From NCBI GenBank assembly GCA_033782935.1, contig JAWQEG010000129.1, positions 1,121,001 through 1,185,000 on the forward strand: a stretch of 64,000 nt of DNA, read 5' to 3'. Shown piece by piece: positions 38,831 to 49,888 of the stretch. The first letter of the stretch is position 1, and each line of letters begins with the position of its first letter. The position numbers and the translations under genes are program-made. The stretch comes from Petrolisthes cinctipes (taxonomy: Eukaryota; Arthropoda; Malacostraca; Decapoda; Porcellanidae). The notes under the pieces were generated by a model. It made no database searches and had not been told where the DNA came from. It saw nothing but the letters and a program-made list of their open reading frames with translations.

Positions 38831-39007
38831 GCATGTACAGATCGCTTCTGGGACCCCAAAATATCGAATTTTCGGGTGTTTTGAGCTTGAATTTGAGATA
38901 TAAACGAGTACAGAAGATGCATGCACATATCGACTTTTGGGCACCTAAAATATCGATTTTGAGCATGTTTTGAGCCTATATTTTGAAAACATTCTAGCAC
39001 TGAGTAG
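38831..39007. repeat. Representative long (L) monomer, 177 bp, a diverged dimer of 88 + 89 bp
   Basis: Phased from GCATGTAC, this copy is 177 bp. Its two halves align with each other. The first half opens GCATGTACAGATCGCTTCTG at 38831; the second opens GCATGCACATATCGACTTTT at 38919. Both continue with a GG(N)ACC word, AAAATATCGA, a T-tract, GTTTTGAGC and an A/T-rich stretch around TTTGA. The offsets are 88 and 89 bp. The unit therefore looks like an ancient duplication of an 88-bp repeat that later became the unit of amplification. Each half carries its own ATCGA core; the second is the ClaI-type ATCGAT present in most monomers. Confidence 0.9.
38858..38894. other. Helically phased A/T tracts in the monomer (predicted curvature)
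   Basis: AAAA (38858-38861), AATTTT (38867-38872), TTTT (38879-38882) and AATTT (38890-38894) have centres about 10, 11 and 11.5 bp apart, close to one helical turn. The second half of the monomer repeats this with AAAA, TTTT and TTTT about 10-11 bp apart around AAAATATCGATTTTGAGCATG. Phased A/T tracts are known to bend DNA, so each monomer should be intrinsically curved. The pattern is visible in nearly all units; this copy is an example. Confidence 0.6.
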
Positions 39008-39945
39008 GCATGTACAGATCGCTTCTGTGACCCAAAAATATCGGATTTTCGGGTGTGTTGAGCCTGAGTTTGAGATATAAACGGGTACTGAAGATGCATG
39101 CACATATCGCCTTTTTGGCACCTAAAACATCGATTTTGAGCATGTTTTAGGCCTGTATTTTGAAAGTACTCTAGCACGGAGTAGGCATGTACAAATCGCT
39201 TCTTTGACCCCTAAATATCGAATTTTTGGGTGTTTTGGGACTGAATTTGAGATATCGACTTTTTGGCACCTTAAAGATCGATTTTTAGCATGTTTTTAGC
39301 CTATATTTTGAAAATATTCAAGCACTGAGTAGGCATGTACAGATTGCTTCTTGGACCCCAAAATATGGAATTTTCGGGTGTTTTGAGCCTGAATTTGAGA
39401 TATAAACGGGTACAGAAGATACATGCACATATTGACTTTGGGCATCTAAAATATCGATTTTCAGCATGTTTTCGGCATGTATTTTGAAAATACTCTAACA
39501 CGGAGTAGGCATGTACAGATCGTGTCTGGGACCCCAAAATATCGAATTTTCGGGTGTTTTGAGCCTGAATTTGAGATATAAACGGGTACTGAAGATGCAT
39601 GCACATATCGACTTTTGGGCACCTAAAGCATCGATTTTGAGCATGTTTTGGGCCTGTATTTTGTAAATACTCTAACACGGAGTAGGCATGTACAGATCGC
39701 TTCTGGGACCCCAAAATATCGAATTTTCGGGTGTTTTGGGCTTGAATTTGAGATATCGCCTTTACTCACCTAAAATATCGATTTTTGCATGTTTTGACCC
39801 TATATTTTGAAAATATTCTAGCACTGAGTAGGCATGTACAGATCGCTTCTGGGACCCCAAAATATCGAATTTTCGGGTGTTTTGAGCCTGAATTTGAGAT
39901 ATAAACGAGTACAGAAGATGCATGCACACATCGACTTTTGGGCAC

Positions 39946-40120
39946 CTAAAATATCAATTTTGAGCTTCTTTTCAGTCTATATTTTGAAAACATTCTAGCA
40001 CTGAGTAGGCATGTACAGATCGCTTCTGGGACCCCAAAATATCGAATTTTCGGGTGTTTTGAGGCTGAATTTGAGATATAAACGAGTATAGAAGATGCAT
40101 ACAATATTGACTTTGGGCAC
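39946..40120. repeat. Extra monomer (175 bp) between HOR copies 1 and 2
   Basis: The CTTTTCAGTC monomer occurs twice in a row here (39963 and 40136), once per unit elsewhere. The first reads GAGCTTCTTTTCAGTC. The duplicate has lost two bases (CATACAATATTG for CATACACATATTG), giving 175 instead of 177. This explains the first spacing of 1853 instead of 1678. Confidence 0.85.
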
Positions 40121-41798
40121 CTAAAATATCAATTTTGAGCATCTTTTCAGTCTATATTTTGAAAACATTCTAGCACTGAGTAGGCATGTACAGATCGCTT
40201 CTGGGACCCCAAAATATCGAATTTTCGGGTATTTTGAGGCTGAATTTGAGATATAAACGAGTATAGAAGATGCATACACATATTGACTTTGGGCACCAAA
40301 AATATCGATTTTCAGCATGTTTTGGGCCTTAAATTTGAAAATACTCTAACACGGAGTAGCTATGTACAGATCGCTTCTGGGACCCCAAAATATCGAATTT
40401 TCGGGTGTTTTGAGCCTGAATTTGAGATATAAACGGGTACTGAAGATGCATGCACATATCGACTTTTGGGCACCTAAAACATCGATTTTGAGCATATTTT
40501 GGGCCTGTATTTTGAAAATACTCTAACACGGAGTAGGCATGTACAGATCGCTTCTGGGACTCCAAAATATCGAATTTTCGGGTGTTTTGGGCCTGAATTT
40601 GAGATATCGCCTTTACGCACCTAAAATATCGATTTTTAGCTTGTTTTGAGCTTTAATTTTGAAAATATTCTAGCACTGAGTAGGCATGTACAGATCGCTT
40701 CTGGGACCCCAAAATATCGAATTTTCGGTTGTTTTGAGCTTGAATTTGAGATATAAACGAGTACAGAAGATGCATGCACATATCGACTTTTGGGCACCTA
40801 AAATATCGATTTTGAGCATGTTTTGAGCCTATATTTTGAAAACATTCTAGCACTGAGTAGGCATGTACAGATCGCTTCTGGGACCCAAAAATATCGGATT
40901 TTCGGGTGTGTTGAGCCTGAGTTTGAGATATAAACGGGTACTGAAGATGCATGCACATATCGCCTTTTTGGCACCTAAAACATCGATTTTGAGCATGTTT
41001 TAGGCCTGTATTTTGAAAGTACTCTAGCACGGAGTAGGCATGTACAAATCGCTTCTTTGACCCCTAAATATCGAATTTTTGGGTGTTTTGGGACTGAATT
41101 TGAGATATCGACTTTTTGGCACCTTAAAGATCGATTTTTAGCATGTTTTTAGCCTATATTTTGAAAATATTCAAGCACTGAGTAGGCATGTACAGATTGC
41201 TTCTTGGACCCCAAAATATGGAATTTTCGGGTGTTTTGAGCCTGAATTTGAGATATAAACGGGTACAGAAGATACATGCACATATTGACTTTGGGCATCT
41301 AAAATATCGATTTTCAGCATGTTTTCGGCATGTATTTTGAAAATACTCTAACACGGAGTAGGCATGTACAGATCGTGTCTGGGACCCCAAAATATCGAAT
41401 TTTCGGGTGTTTTGAGCCTGAATTTGAGATATAAACGGGTACTGAAGATGCATGCACATATCGACTTTTGGGCACCTAAAGCATCGATTTTGAGCATGTT
41501 TTGGGCCTGTATTTTGTAAATACTCTAACACGGAGTAGGCATGTACAGATCGCTTCTGGGACCCCAAAATATCGAATTTTCGGGTGTTTTGGGCTTGAAT
41601 TTGAGATATCGCCTTTACTCACCTAAAATATCAATTTTTGCATGTTTTGACCCTATATTTTGAAAATATTCTAGCACTGAGTAGGCATGTACAGATCGCT
41701 TCTGGGACCCCAAAATATCGAATTTTCGGGTGTTTTGAGCCTGAATTTGAGATATAAACGAGTACAGAAGATGCATGCACACATCGACTTTTGGGCAC
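40121..41798. repeat. 1678-bp higher-order repeat, copy 2
   Basis: Same marker order as copy 1, again with GATCGTGTCTGGGACCCC (about 41371). Private change: TTTTCGGTTGTTTTG at 40723. It begins with GGGTATTTTGAGGC, like copy 1 at 38366. Confidence 0.9.
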
Positions 41799-43476
41799 CT
41801 AAAATATCAATTTTGAGCATCTTTTCAGTCTATATTTTGAAAACATTCTAGCACTGAGTAGGCATGTACAGATCGCTTCTGGGACCCCAAAATATCGAAT
41901 TTTCGGGTGTTTTAAGGCTGAATTTGAGATATAAACGAGTATAGAAGATGCATACACATATTGACTTTGGGCACCAAAAATATCGATTTTCAGCATGTTT
42001 TGGGCCTTAAATTTGAAAATACTCTAACACGGAGTAGCTATGTACAGATCGCTTCTGGGACCCCAAAATATCGAATTTTCGGGTGTTTTGAGCCTGAATT
42101 TGAGATATAAACGGGTACTGAAGATGCATGCACATATCGACTTTTGGGCACCTAAAACATCGATTTTGAGCATATTTTGGGCCTGTATTTTGAAAATACT
42201 CTAACACGGAGTAGGCATGTACAGATCGCTTCTGGGACTCCAAAATATCGAATTTTCGGGTGTTTTGGGCCTGAATTTGAGATATCGCCTTTACGCACCT
42301 AAAATATCGATTTTTAGCTTGTTTTGAGCTTTAATTTTGAAAATATTCTAGCACTGAGTAGGCATGTACAGATCGCTTCTGGGACCCCAAAATATCGAAT
42401 TTTCGGGTGTTTTGAGCTTGAATTTGAGATATAAACGAGTACAGAAGATGCATGCACATATCGACTTTTGGGCACCTAAAATATCGATTTTGAGCATGTT
42501 TTGAGCCTATATTTTGAAAACATTCTAGCACTGAGTAGGCATGTACAGATCGCTTCTGGGACCCAAAAATATCGGATTTTCGGGTGTGTTGAGCCTGAGT
42601 TTGAGATATAAACGGGTACTGAAGATGCATGCACATATCGCCTTTTTGGCACCTAAAACATCGATTTTGAGCATGTTTTAGGCCTGTATTTTGAAAGTAC
42701 TCTAGCACGGAGTAGGCATGTACAAATCGCTTCTTTGACCCCTAAATATCGAATTTTTGGGTGTTTTGGGACTGAATTTGAGATATCGACTTTTTGGCAC
42801 CTTAAAGATCGATTTTTAGCATGTTTTTAGCCTATATTTTGAAAATATTCAAGCACTGAGTAGGCATGTACAGATTGCTTCTTGGACCCCAAAATATGGA
42901 ATTTTCGGGTGTTTTGAGCCTGAATTTGAGATATAAACGGGTACAGAAGATACATGCACATATTGACTTTGGGCATCTAAAATATCGATTTTCAGCATGT
43001 TTTCGGCATGTATTTTGAAAATACTCTAACACGGAGTAGGCATGTACAGATCGCTTCTGGGAAACAAAATATCGAATTTTCGGGTGTTTTGAGCCTGAAT
43101 TTGAGATATAAACGGGTACTGAAGATGCATGCACATATCGACTTTTGGGCACCTAAAGCATCGATTTTGAGCATGTTTTGGGCCTGTATTTTGTAAATAC
43201 TCTAACACGGAGTAGGCATGTACAGATCGCTTCTGGGACCCCAAAATATCGAATTTTCGGGTGTTTTGGGCCTGAATTTGAGATATCCCCTTTACGCACC
43301 TAAAATATCGATTTTTAGCATGTTTTGAGCCTATATTTTGAAAATATTCTAGCACTGAGTAGGCATGTACAGATCGCTTCTGGGACCCCAAAATATCTAA
43401 TTTTCGGGTGTTTTGAGCCTGAATTTGAGATATAAACGAGTACAGAAGATGCATGCACACATCGACTTTTGGGCAC
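41799..43476. repeat. 1678-bp higher-order repeat, copy 3
   Basis: Same order, but the GATCGTGTCTGGGACCCC site is CTTCTGGGAAACAAAAT (about 43056), the GGGCTTGAATT-CGCCTTTACTCACC S2 unit is replaced by GGGCCTGAATT-CCCCTTTACGCACC (43270), and a later unit reads AATATCTAATTTTC (43392). The last third thus belongs to a different haplotype from copies 1 and 2. Confidence 0.9.
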
Positions 43477-43829
43477 CTAAAATATCAATTTTGAGCATCT
43501 TTTCAGTCTATATTTTGAAAACATTCTAGCACTGAGTAGGCATGTACAGATCGCTTCTGGGACCCCAAAATATCGAATTTTCGGGTGTTTTGAGGCTGAA
43601 TTTGAGATATAAACGAGTATAGAAGATGCATACACATATTGACTTTGGGCACCAAAAATATCGATTTTCAGCATGTTTTGGGCCTTAAATTTGAAAATAC
43701 TCTAACACGGACTAGCTATGTACAGATCGCTTCTGGGACCCCAAAATATCTAATTTTCGGGTGTTTTGAGCCTGAATTTGAGATATAAACGAGTACAGAA
43801 GATGCATGCACACATCGACTTTTGGGCAC
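43477..43829. repeat. Duplicated dimer (353 bp) between HOR copies 3 and 4
   Basis: 43477-43674 and 43830-44027 are identical when translated, 353 bp apart. The pair comprises the CTTTTCAGTC unit and a hybrid whose start is GTAGCTATG-type and whose body is the AATATCTAATTTTC unit. It also reads CACGGACTAGC (43707), a private change. This accounts for the 2031-bp spacing. Confidence 0.88.
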
Positions 43830-45507
43830 CTAAAATATCAATTTTGAGCATCTTTTCAGTCTATATTTTGAAAACATTCTAGCACTGAGTAGGCATGTAC
43901 AGATCGCTTCTGGGACCCCAAAATATCGAATTTTCGGGTGTTTTGAGGCTGAATTTGAGATATAAACGAGTATAGAAGATGCATACACATATTGACTTTG
44001 GGCACCAAAAATATCGATTTTCAGCATGTTTTGGGCCTTAAATTTGAAAATACTCTAACACGGAGTAGCTATGTACAGATCGCTTCTGGGACCCCAAAAT
44101 ATCGAATTTTCGGGTGTTTTGAGCCTGAATTTGAGATATAAACGGGTACTGAAGATGCATGCACATATCGACTTTTGGGCACCTAAAACATCGATTTTGA
44201 GCATATTTTGGGCCTGTATTTTGAAAATACTCTAACACGGAGTAGGCATGTACAGATCGCTTCTGGGACTCCAAAATATCGAATTTTCGGGTGTTTTGGG
44301 CCTGAATTTGAGATATCGCCTTTACGCACCTAAAATATCGATTTTTAGCTTGTTTTGAGCTTTAATTTTGAAAATATTCTAGCACTGAGTAGGCATGTAC
44401 AGATCGCTTCTGGGACCCCAAAATATCGAATTTTCGGGTGTTTTGAGCTTGAATTTGAGATATAAACGAGTACAGAAGATGCATGCACATATCGACTTTT
44501 GGGCACCTAAAATATCGATTTTGAGCATGTTTTGAGCCTATATTTTGAAAACATTCTAGCACTGAGTAGGCATGTACAGATCGCTTCTGGGACCCAAAAA
44601 TATCGGATTTTCGGGTGTGTTGAGCCTGAGTTTGAGATATAAACGGGTTCTGAAGATGCATGCACATATCGCCTTTTTGGCACCTAAAACATCGATTTTG
44701 AGCATGTTTTAGGCCTGTATTTTGAAAGTACTCTAGCACGGAGTAGGCATGTACAAATCGCTTCTTTGACCCCTAAATATCGAATTTTTGGGTGTTTTGG
44801 GACTGAATTTGAGATATCGACTTTTTGGCACCTTAAAGATCGATTTTTAGCATGTTTTTAGCCTATATTTTGAAAATATTCAAGCACTGAGTAGGCATGT
44901 ACAGATTGCTTCTTGGACCCCAAAATATGGAATTTTCGGGTGTTTTGAGCCTGAATTTGAGATATAAACGGGTACAGAAGATACATGCACATATTGACTT
45001 TGGGCATCTAAAATATCGATTTTCAGCATGTTTTCGGCATGTATTTTGAAAATACTCTAACACGGAGTAGGCATGTACAGATCGCTTCTGGGAAACAAAA
45101 TATCGAATTTTCGGGTGTTTTGAGCCTGAATTTGAGATATAAACGGGTACTGAAGATGCATGCACATATCGACTTTTGGGCACCTAAAGCATCGATTTTG
45201 AGCATGTTTTGGGCCTGTATTTTGTAAATACTCTAACACGGAGTAGGCATGTACAGATCGCTTCTGGGACCCCAAAATATCGAATTTTCGGGTGTTTTGG
45301 GCCTGAATTTGAGATATCCCCTTTACGCACCTAAAATATCGATTTTTAGCATGTTTTGAGCCTATATTTTGAAAATATTCTAGCACTGAGTAGGCATGTA
45401 CAGATCGCTTCTGGGATCCCAAAATATCGAATTTTCGGGTGTTTTGAGCCTGAATTTGAGATATAAACGAGTACAGAAGATGCATGTACGTATCGACTTT
45501 TGGGCAC
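43830..45507. repeat. 1678-bp higher-order repeat, copy 4
   Basis: Full marker order, with the CTTCTGGGAAACAAAAT haplotype of copy 3 (45087). The final monomer has GCATGTACGTATCG and continues into units matching 29.9-30.2 and 56.0-56.4 kb rather than a fifth copy. Private changes: GGGTTCTGAAG at 44645 and CTTCTGGGATCCC at 45411. Confidence 0.9.
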
Positions 45508-47234
45508 CTATAATATCGATTTTGAGCATGTTTTAAGCCTATATTTTGAAAACATTCTAGCACTGAGTAGGCATGTACAGATCGCTTCTGGGACCCCAAA
45601 ATATCGAATTTTCGGGTGTTTTGAGCCTAAATTTGAGATATAAACGAGTATAGAAGATGCATACACATATTGACTTTGGGCACCAAAAATATCGATTTTC
45701 AGCATGTTTTGGGCCTGAATTTTGAAAATACTCTAACACGGAGTAGGCATGTACAGATCGCTTCTGGGACCCCAAAATATTGAATTTTCGGGTGTTTAGG
45801 GCCAGAATTTGAGATATAAACGGGTACAGAAGATACATTCACATATCGACTTTTGGGCACCTAAAAGATCGATTTTCAGTATGTTTTTGGCCTGTATTTT
45901 GAAAATACTCTAACACGGAGTAGGCATGTACAGATCGCTTCTAGGACCCTTAAATATCGAATTTTCGGGTGTTTTGGGCATTAATTTGAGATATCGACTT
46001 TTTGGCACCTAAAATATCGATTTTTAGCATGTTTTTAGCCTATATTTTGAAAATATTCTAGCACTGAGTAGGCATGTACAGATTGCTTCTGGGACCCCAA
46101 AATATTGAATTTTCGGGTGTTTTGAGCCTGAATTTGAGATATAAACGGGTACAGAAGATGCATGCACATATTGACTTTGGGTATCTAAAATATCGATTTT
46201 CAGCATGTTTTTTGCCTATATTTTGAAAATATTCTAGCTCTGAGTAGGCATGTACAGACCGCTTCTGGGACCCCAAGATTTCGAATTTTCGGGTGTTTTG
46301 AGCCAGAATTTGAGATATAAACGGGTACTGAAGATGCATGCACATATCGACTTTTGGGCACATAAAACATCGATTTTGAGCATGTTTTGGGCCTGTATTT
46401 TGTAAATACTCTAACACGGGGTAGGCATGTACAGATCGCTTCTGGGAAACCAAAATATCGAATTTTCGGGTGTTTTGGGCCTGAATTTGAGATATCGCCT
46501 TTACGCACCTAAAAATCGATTTTTAGCATGTTTTGAGCCTATATTTTGAAAATATTCTAGCATTGATTAGGCATGTACAGATCGCTTCTGGGACCCCAAA
46601 ATATCGAATTTTCGGGTTTTTTGAGCCTGAATTTGAGATATAAAAGAGTATAGAAGATGCATACACATATTGACTTTGGGCACCAAAAATATCGATTTCC
46701 AGAGTGTTTTGGGCCTGTATTTTGAAAATACTCTAACACGGAGTAGGCATGTACAGATCGCTTCTGGGACCCCAAAATATCGAATTTTCGGGTGTTTTGG
46801 GCCTCAATTTGAGATATCCCCTTTACGCACCTAAAATATCGATTTTTAGCATGTTTTGAGCCTATATTTTGAAAATATTCTAGCACTGAGTAGGCATGTA
46901 CAGATCGCTTCTGGGACCCCAAAATATCGAATTTTCGGGTGTTTTGAGCCTGAATTTGAGATATAAACGAGTACAGAAGATGCATGTACATATCGACTTT
47001 TGCGCACCTAAAATATCGATTTTGAGCATGTTTTAAGCCTATATTTTGAAAACATTCTAGCACTGAGTAGGCATGTACAGATCGCTTCTGGGACCCCAAA
47101 ATATCGAATTTTCGGGTGTTTTGAGCCTAAATTTGAGATATAAACGAGTATAGAAGATGCATACACATATTGACTTTAGGCACCAAAAATATCGATTTTC
47201 AGCATGTTTTGGGCCTGAATTTTGAAAATACTCT
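45508..47234. repeat. Mosaic monomers
   Basis: 45508-45840 matches 29898-30230 (offset 15610). 45826-46265 matches 30540-30980. 46257-46560 carries the CCCCAAGATTTCG and GCATTGATTAGG units. 46740-47230 repeats 45240-45730 at about +1500. An S2 unit at 46511 reads CACCTAAAAATCG, having lost two bases of AAAATATCG. Confidence 0.65.
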
Positions 47235-48600
47235 AACACGGAGTAGGCATGTACAGATCGCTTCTGGGACCACAAAATATTGAATTTTCGGGTGTTTAGG
47301 GCCAGAATTTGAGATATAAACGGGTACAGAAGATGCATGCACATATCGACTTTTGGGCACCTAAAAGATCGATTTTCAGTATATTTTTAGCCTGTATTTT
47401 GAAAATACTCTAACACGGAGTAGGCATGTACAGATCCCTTCCGGGACCCCTAATTATCGAATTTTCGGGTGTTTTGGGACTGAATTTGAGATATCGACTT
47501 TTTGGCACCTAAAAGATCGATTTTTAGCATGCTTTTAGCCTATATTTTGAAAATATTCTAGCACTGAGTAGGCATGTACAGATTGCTTCTGGGACCCCAA
47601 AATATCGAATTTTCGGGTGTTTTGAGGCTGAGTTTGAGATATAAACGGGTACAGAAGATACATTCACATATCGACTTTTGGGCACCTAAAAGATCGATTT
47701 TCAGTATGTTTTTGGCCTGTATTTTGAAAATATTCTAACACGGAGTAGGCATGTACAGATCGCTTCTAGGACCCCTAAATATCGAATTTTCTGGTGTTTT
47801 GGGCCTTAATTTGAGATATCGACTTTTTGGCACCTAAAATATCGATTTTTAGCATGTTTTTAGCCTATATTTTGAAAATATTCTAGCACTGAGTAGGCAT
47901 GTACAGATTGCTTCTGGGACCCCAAAATATTGAATTTTCGTGTGTTTTGAGCCTGAATTTGAGATATAAACGGGTACAGAAGATGCATGCACATATCGAC
48001 TTTTGGGCACCTAAAATATCGATTTTCTGCATGTTTTTTGCCTATATTTTGAAAAAATTCTAGCACCGAGTAGGCATGTACAGACCGCTTCTGGGACCCC
48101 AAGATTTCGAATTTTCGGGTGTTTTGAGCCAGAATTTGAGATATAAACGGGTACTGAAGATGCATGCACATATCGACTTTTGGGCACCTAAAACATCGAT
48201 TTTGAGCATGTTTTGGGCCTGTATTTTGTAAATACTCTAACACGGGGTAGGCATGTACAGATCGCTTCTGGGACCCCAAAATATCGAATTTTCGGGTGTT
48301 TTGAGCCTGAATTTGAGATATAAAAGAGTATAGATGATGCATACACATATTGACTTTGGGCACCAAAAATATCGATTTCCAGAGTGTTTTGGGCCTGTAT
48401 TTTGAAAATACTCTAACACTGAGTAGGCATATACAGATCGCTTCTGAGACCCCTAAATATCGAATTTTCGGGTGTTTTGGGACTGAATTTGAGATATCAA
48501 CTTTTTGGCACCTAAAATATCGATTTGCAGCATGTTTTGAGCTTTTATTTTGAAAATATTCTAGCACTGAGTAAGCATGTACAGATCGCTTCTGGCACCC
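47235..48600. repeat. Segment E, copy 1
   Basis: This matches 49889-51400 at offset 2654, then 2801 from 48.24 kb. Markers are TTCCGGGACCCCTAATTATCG (47438, 50092), GCATGCTTTTAGC, GAGGCTGAGTTTGAG, GATACATTCACATATCG, GACCGCTTCTGGGACCCCAAG-type unit, GATATAAAAGAGTATAGATG, CGATTTGCAGC and GAGTAAGCATG. Confidence 0.82.
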
Positions 48601-49760
48601 CAAAATATCGAATTTTCGGGTGTTTTGAGCTTGAATTTGAGATATAAACGAGTACAGAAGATGCATGCACATATCGACTTTTGGGCACCTAAAATATCGA
48701 TTTTGAGCATGTTTTCAGCCTATATTTTGAAAACATTCTAGCACTGAGTAGGCATGTACAGATCGCTTCTGGGACCCCAAAATATCGAATTTTCGGGTGT
48801 TTAGGGCCAGAATTTGAGATATAAACGGGTACAGAAGATGCATGCACATATGGACTTTTGGGCACCTAAAAGATCGATTTTCAGTATGTTTTTGGCCTGT
48901 ATTTTGAAAATACTCTGACACGGAGTAGGCATGTACAGATCGCTTCTGGAACCCCTAAATATCGAATTTTCGGGTGTTTTGGGACTGAATTTGAGATATA
49001 GACTTTTTGGCACCTAAAAGATCGATTTTTAGCATGTTTTTAGCCTATATTTTGAAAATATTCTAGCACTGAGTAGGCATGTACAGATTGCTTCAGGAAC
49101 CCCAAAATATTGAATTTTCGGGTGTTTTGAGCCTTAATTTGAGATATAAACGGGTACAGAAGATACATGCACATATTGACTTTGGGCATCTAAAATATCG
49201 ATTTTGAGCATGTTTTGGGCATGTATTTTGAAAATACTCTAACACGGAGTAGGCATGTACAGATCGTGTCTGGGACCCCAAAATATCGAATTTTCGGGTG
49301 TTTTGAGCCTGAATTGGAGATATAAACGGGTACTGAAGATGCATGCACATATCGACTTTTGGGCACCTAGAACATCGATTTTGAGCATGTTTTGGGCCTA
49401 TGTTTTGTAAATACTCTAACACGGAGTAGGCATGTACAGATCGCTTCTGGGACCCCAAAATATCGAATTTTCGGGTGTTTTGGGCTTGAATTTGAGATAT
49501 CGCCTTTACTCACCTAAAATATCGATTTTTAGCATGTTTTGACCCTATAATTTGAAAATATTCTAGCACTGAGTAGGCATGTACAGATCGCTTCTGGGAC
49601 CCCAAAATATCGAATTTTCGGGTGTTTTGACCCTGAATTTGAGATATAAAAGAGTACAGAAGATGCATGCACATATCGACTTTTAGGCACCTAAAATATC
49701 AATTTTGAGCATCTTTTGAGTCTATATTTTGAAAACATTCTAGCACTGAGTAGGCATGTA
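48601..49760. repeat. Displaced partial copy of the 1856-bp unit
   Basis: This matches 31814-32973 at a constant offset of 16787, with GCATGTTTTCAGCC, ACTCTGACACGG, GATCGTGTCTGGG, GAATTGGAGATAT and GAGCATCTTTTGAGTC. It keeps GGAACCCCTAAAT where the main array has GGAACCTCTAAAT and GATACATGCAC where the array has GATACAAGCAC. It may thus predate the local amplification at 32-38 kb. Confidence 0.8.
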
Positions 49761-49888
49761 CAGATCGCTTCTGGGACCTCTAAATATCGAATTTTCGGGT
49801 GTTTTGGGCCTGAATTTGAGATATCGCCTTTACGCAATTAAAATATCGATTTTTAGCATGTTTTGAGCCTATATTTTGAAAATATTCT
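49761..49888. repeat. Linking S2 monomer
   Basis: An S2 unit with GGGACCTCTAAATATCG and ACGCAATTAAAATATCG, shared only with 53765-53880. Its tail is a hybrid, TATTCTAACACGG, joining the two tail classes. Confidence 0.6.

Larger units (their letters stand above)
38268..39945. repeat. 1678-bp higher-order repeat, copy 1
   Basis: The core unit of about ten monomers (seven L, three short by length) recurs with almost no change. Markers are GAGCATCTTTTCAGTC, GGGCCTTAAATTTG, GTAGCTATGTAC, GCATATTTTGGGCC, GGGACTCCAAAAT, TAGCTTGTTTTGAGC, ATCGGATTTTCGGGTGTG, TTTGAAAGTACTC, GTACAAATCGCTTCTTTGACC, CACCTTAAAGATCG, ATTCAAGCACTGAG and AATATGGAATTTTC. This copy has GATCGTGTCTGGGACCCC at about 39518. Confidence 0.9.

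Noticed and set aside
38831..39007. CENP-B box in the monomer
   Set aside because: The reverse strand of ACCCCAAAATATCGAATT has TTCG, four bases, then T-TT-GGGG. The required central A and the CGGG core are not met (two mismatches), so I do not call it.
47860..48672. Long minus-strand open frame (270 codons) and many shorter ones as protein genes
   Set aside because: They follow the monomer period, repeat the same 59-residue pattern, are open in overlapping frames and begin or end wherever a short unit or point change falls. No promoter, intron or other gene context is visible.
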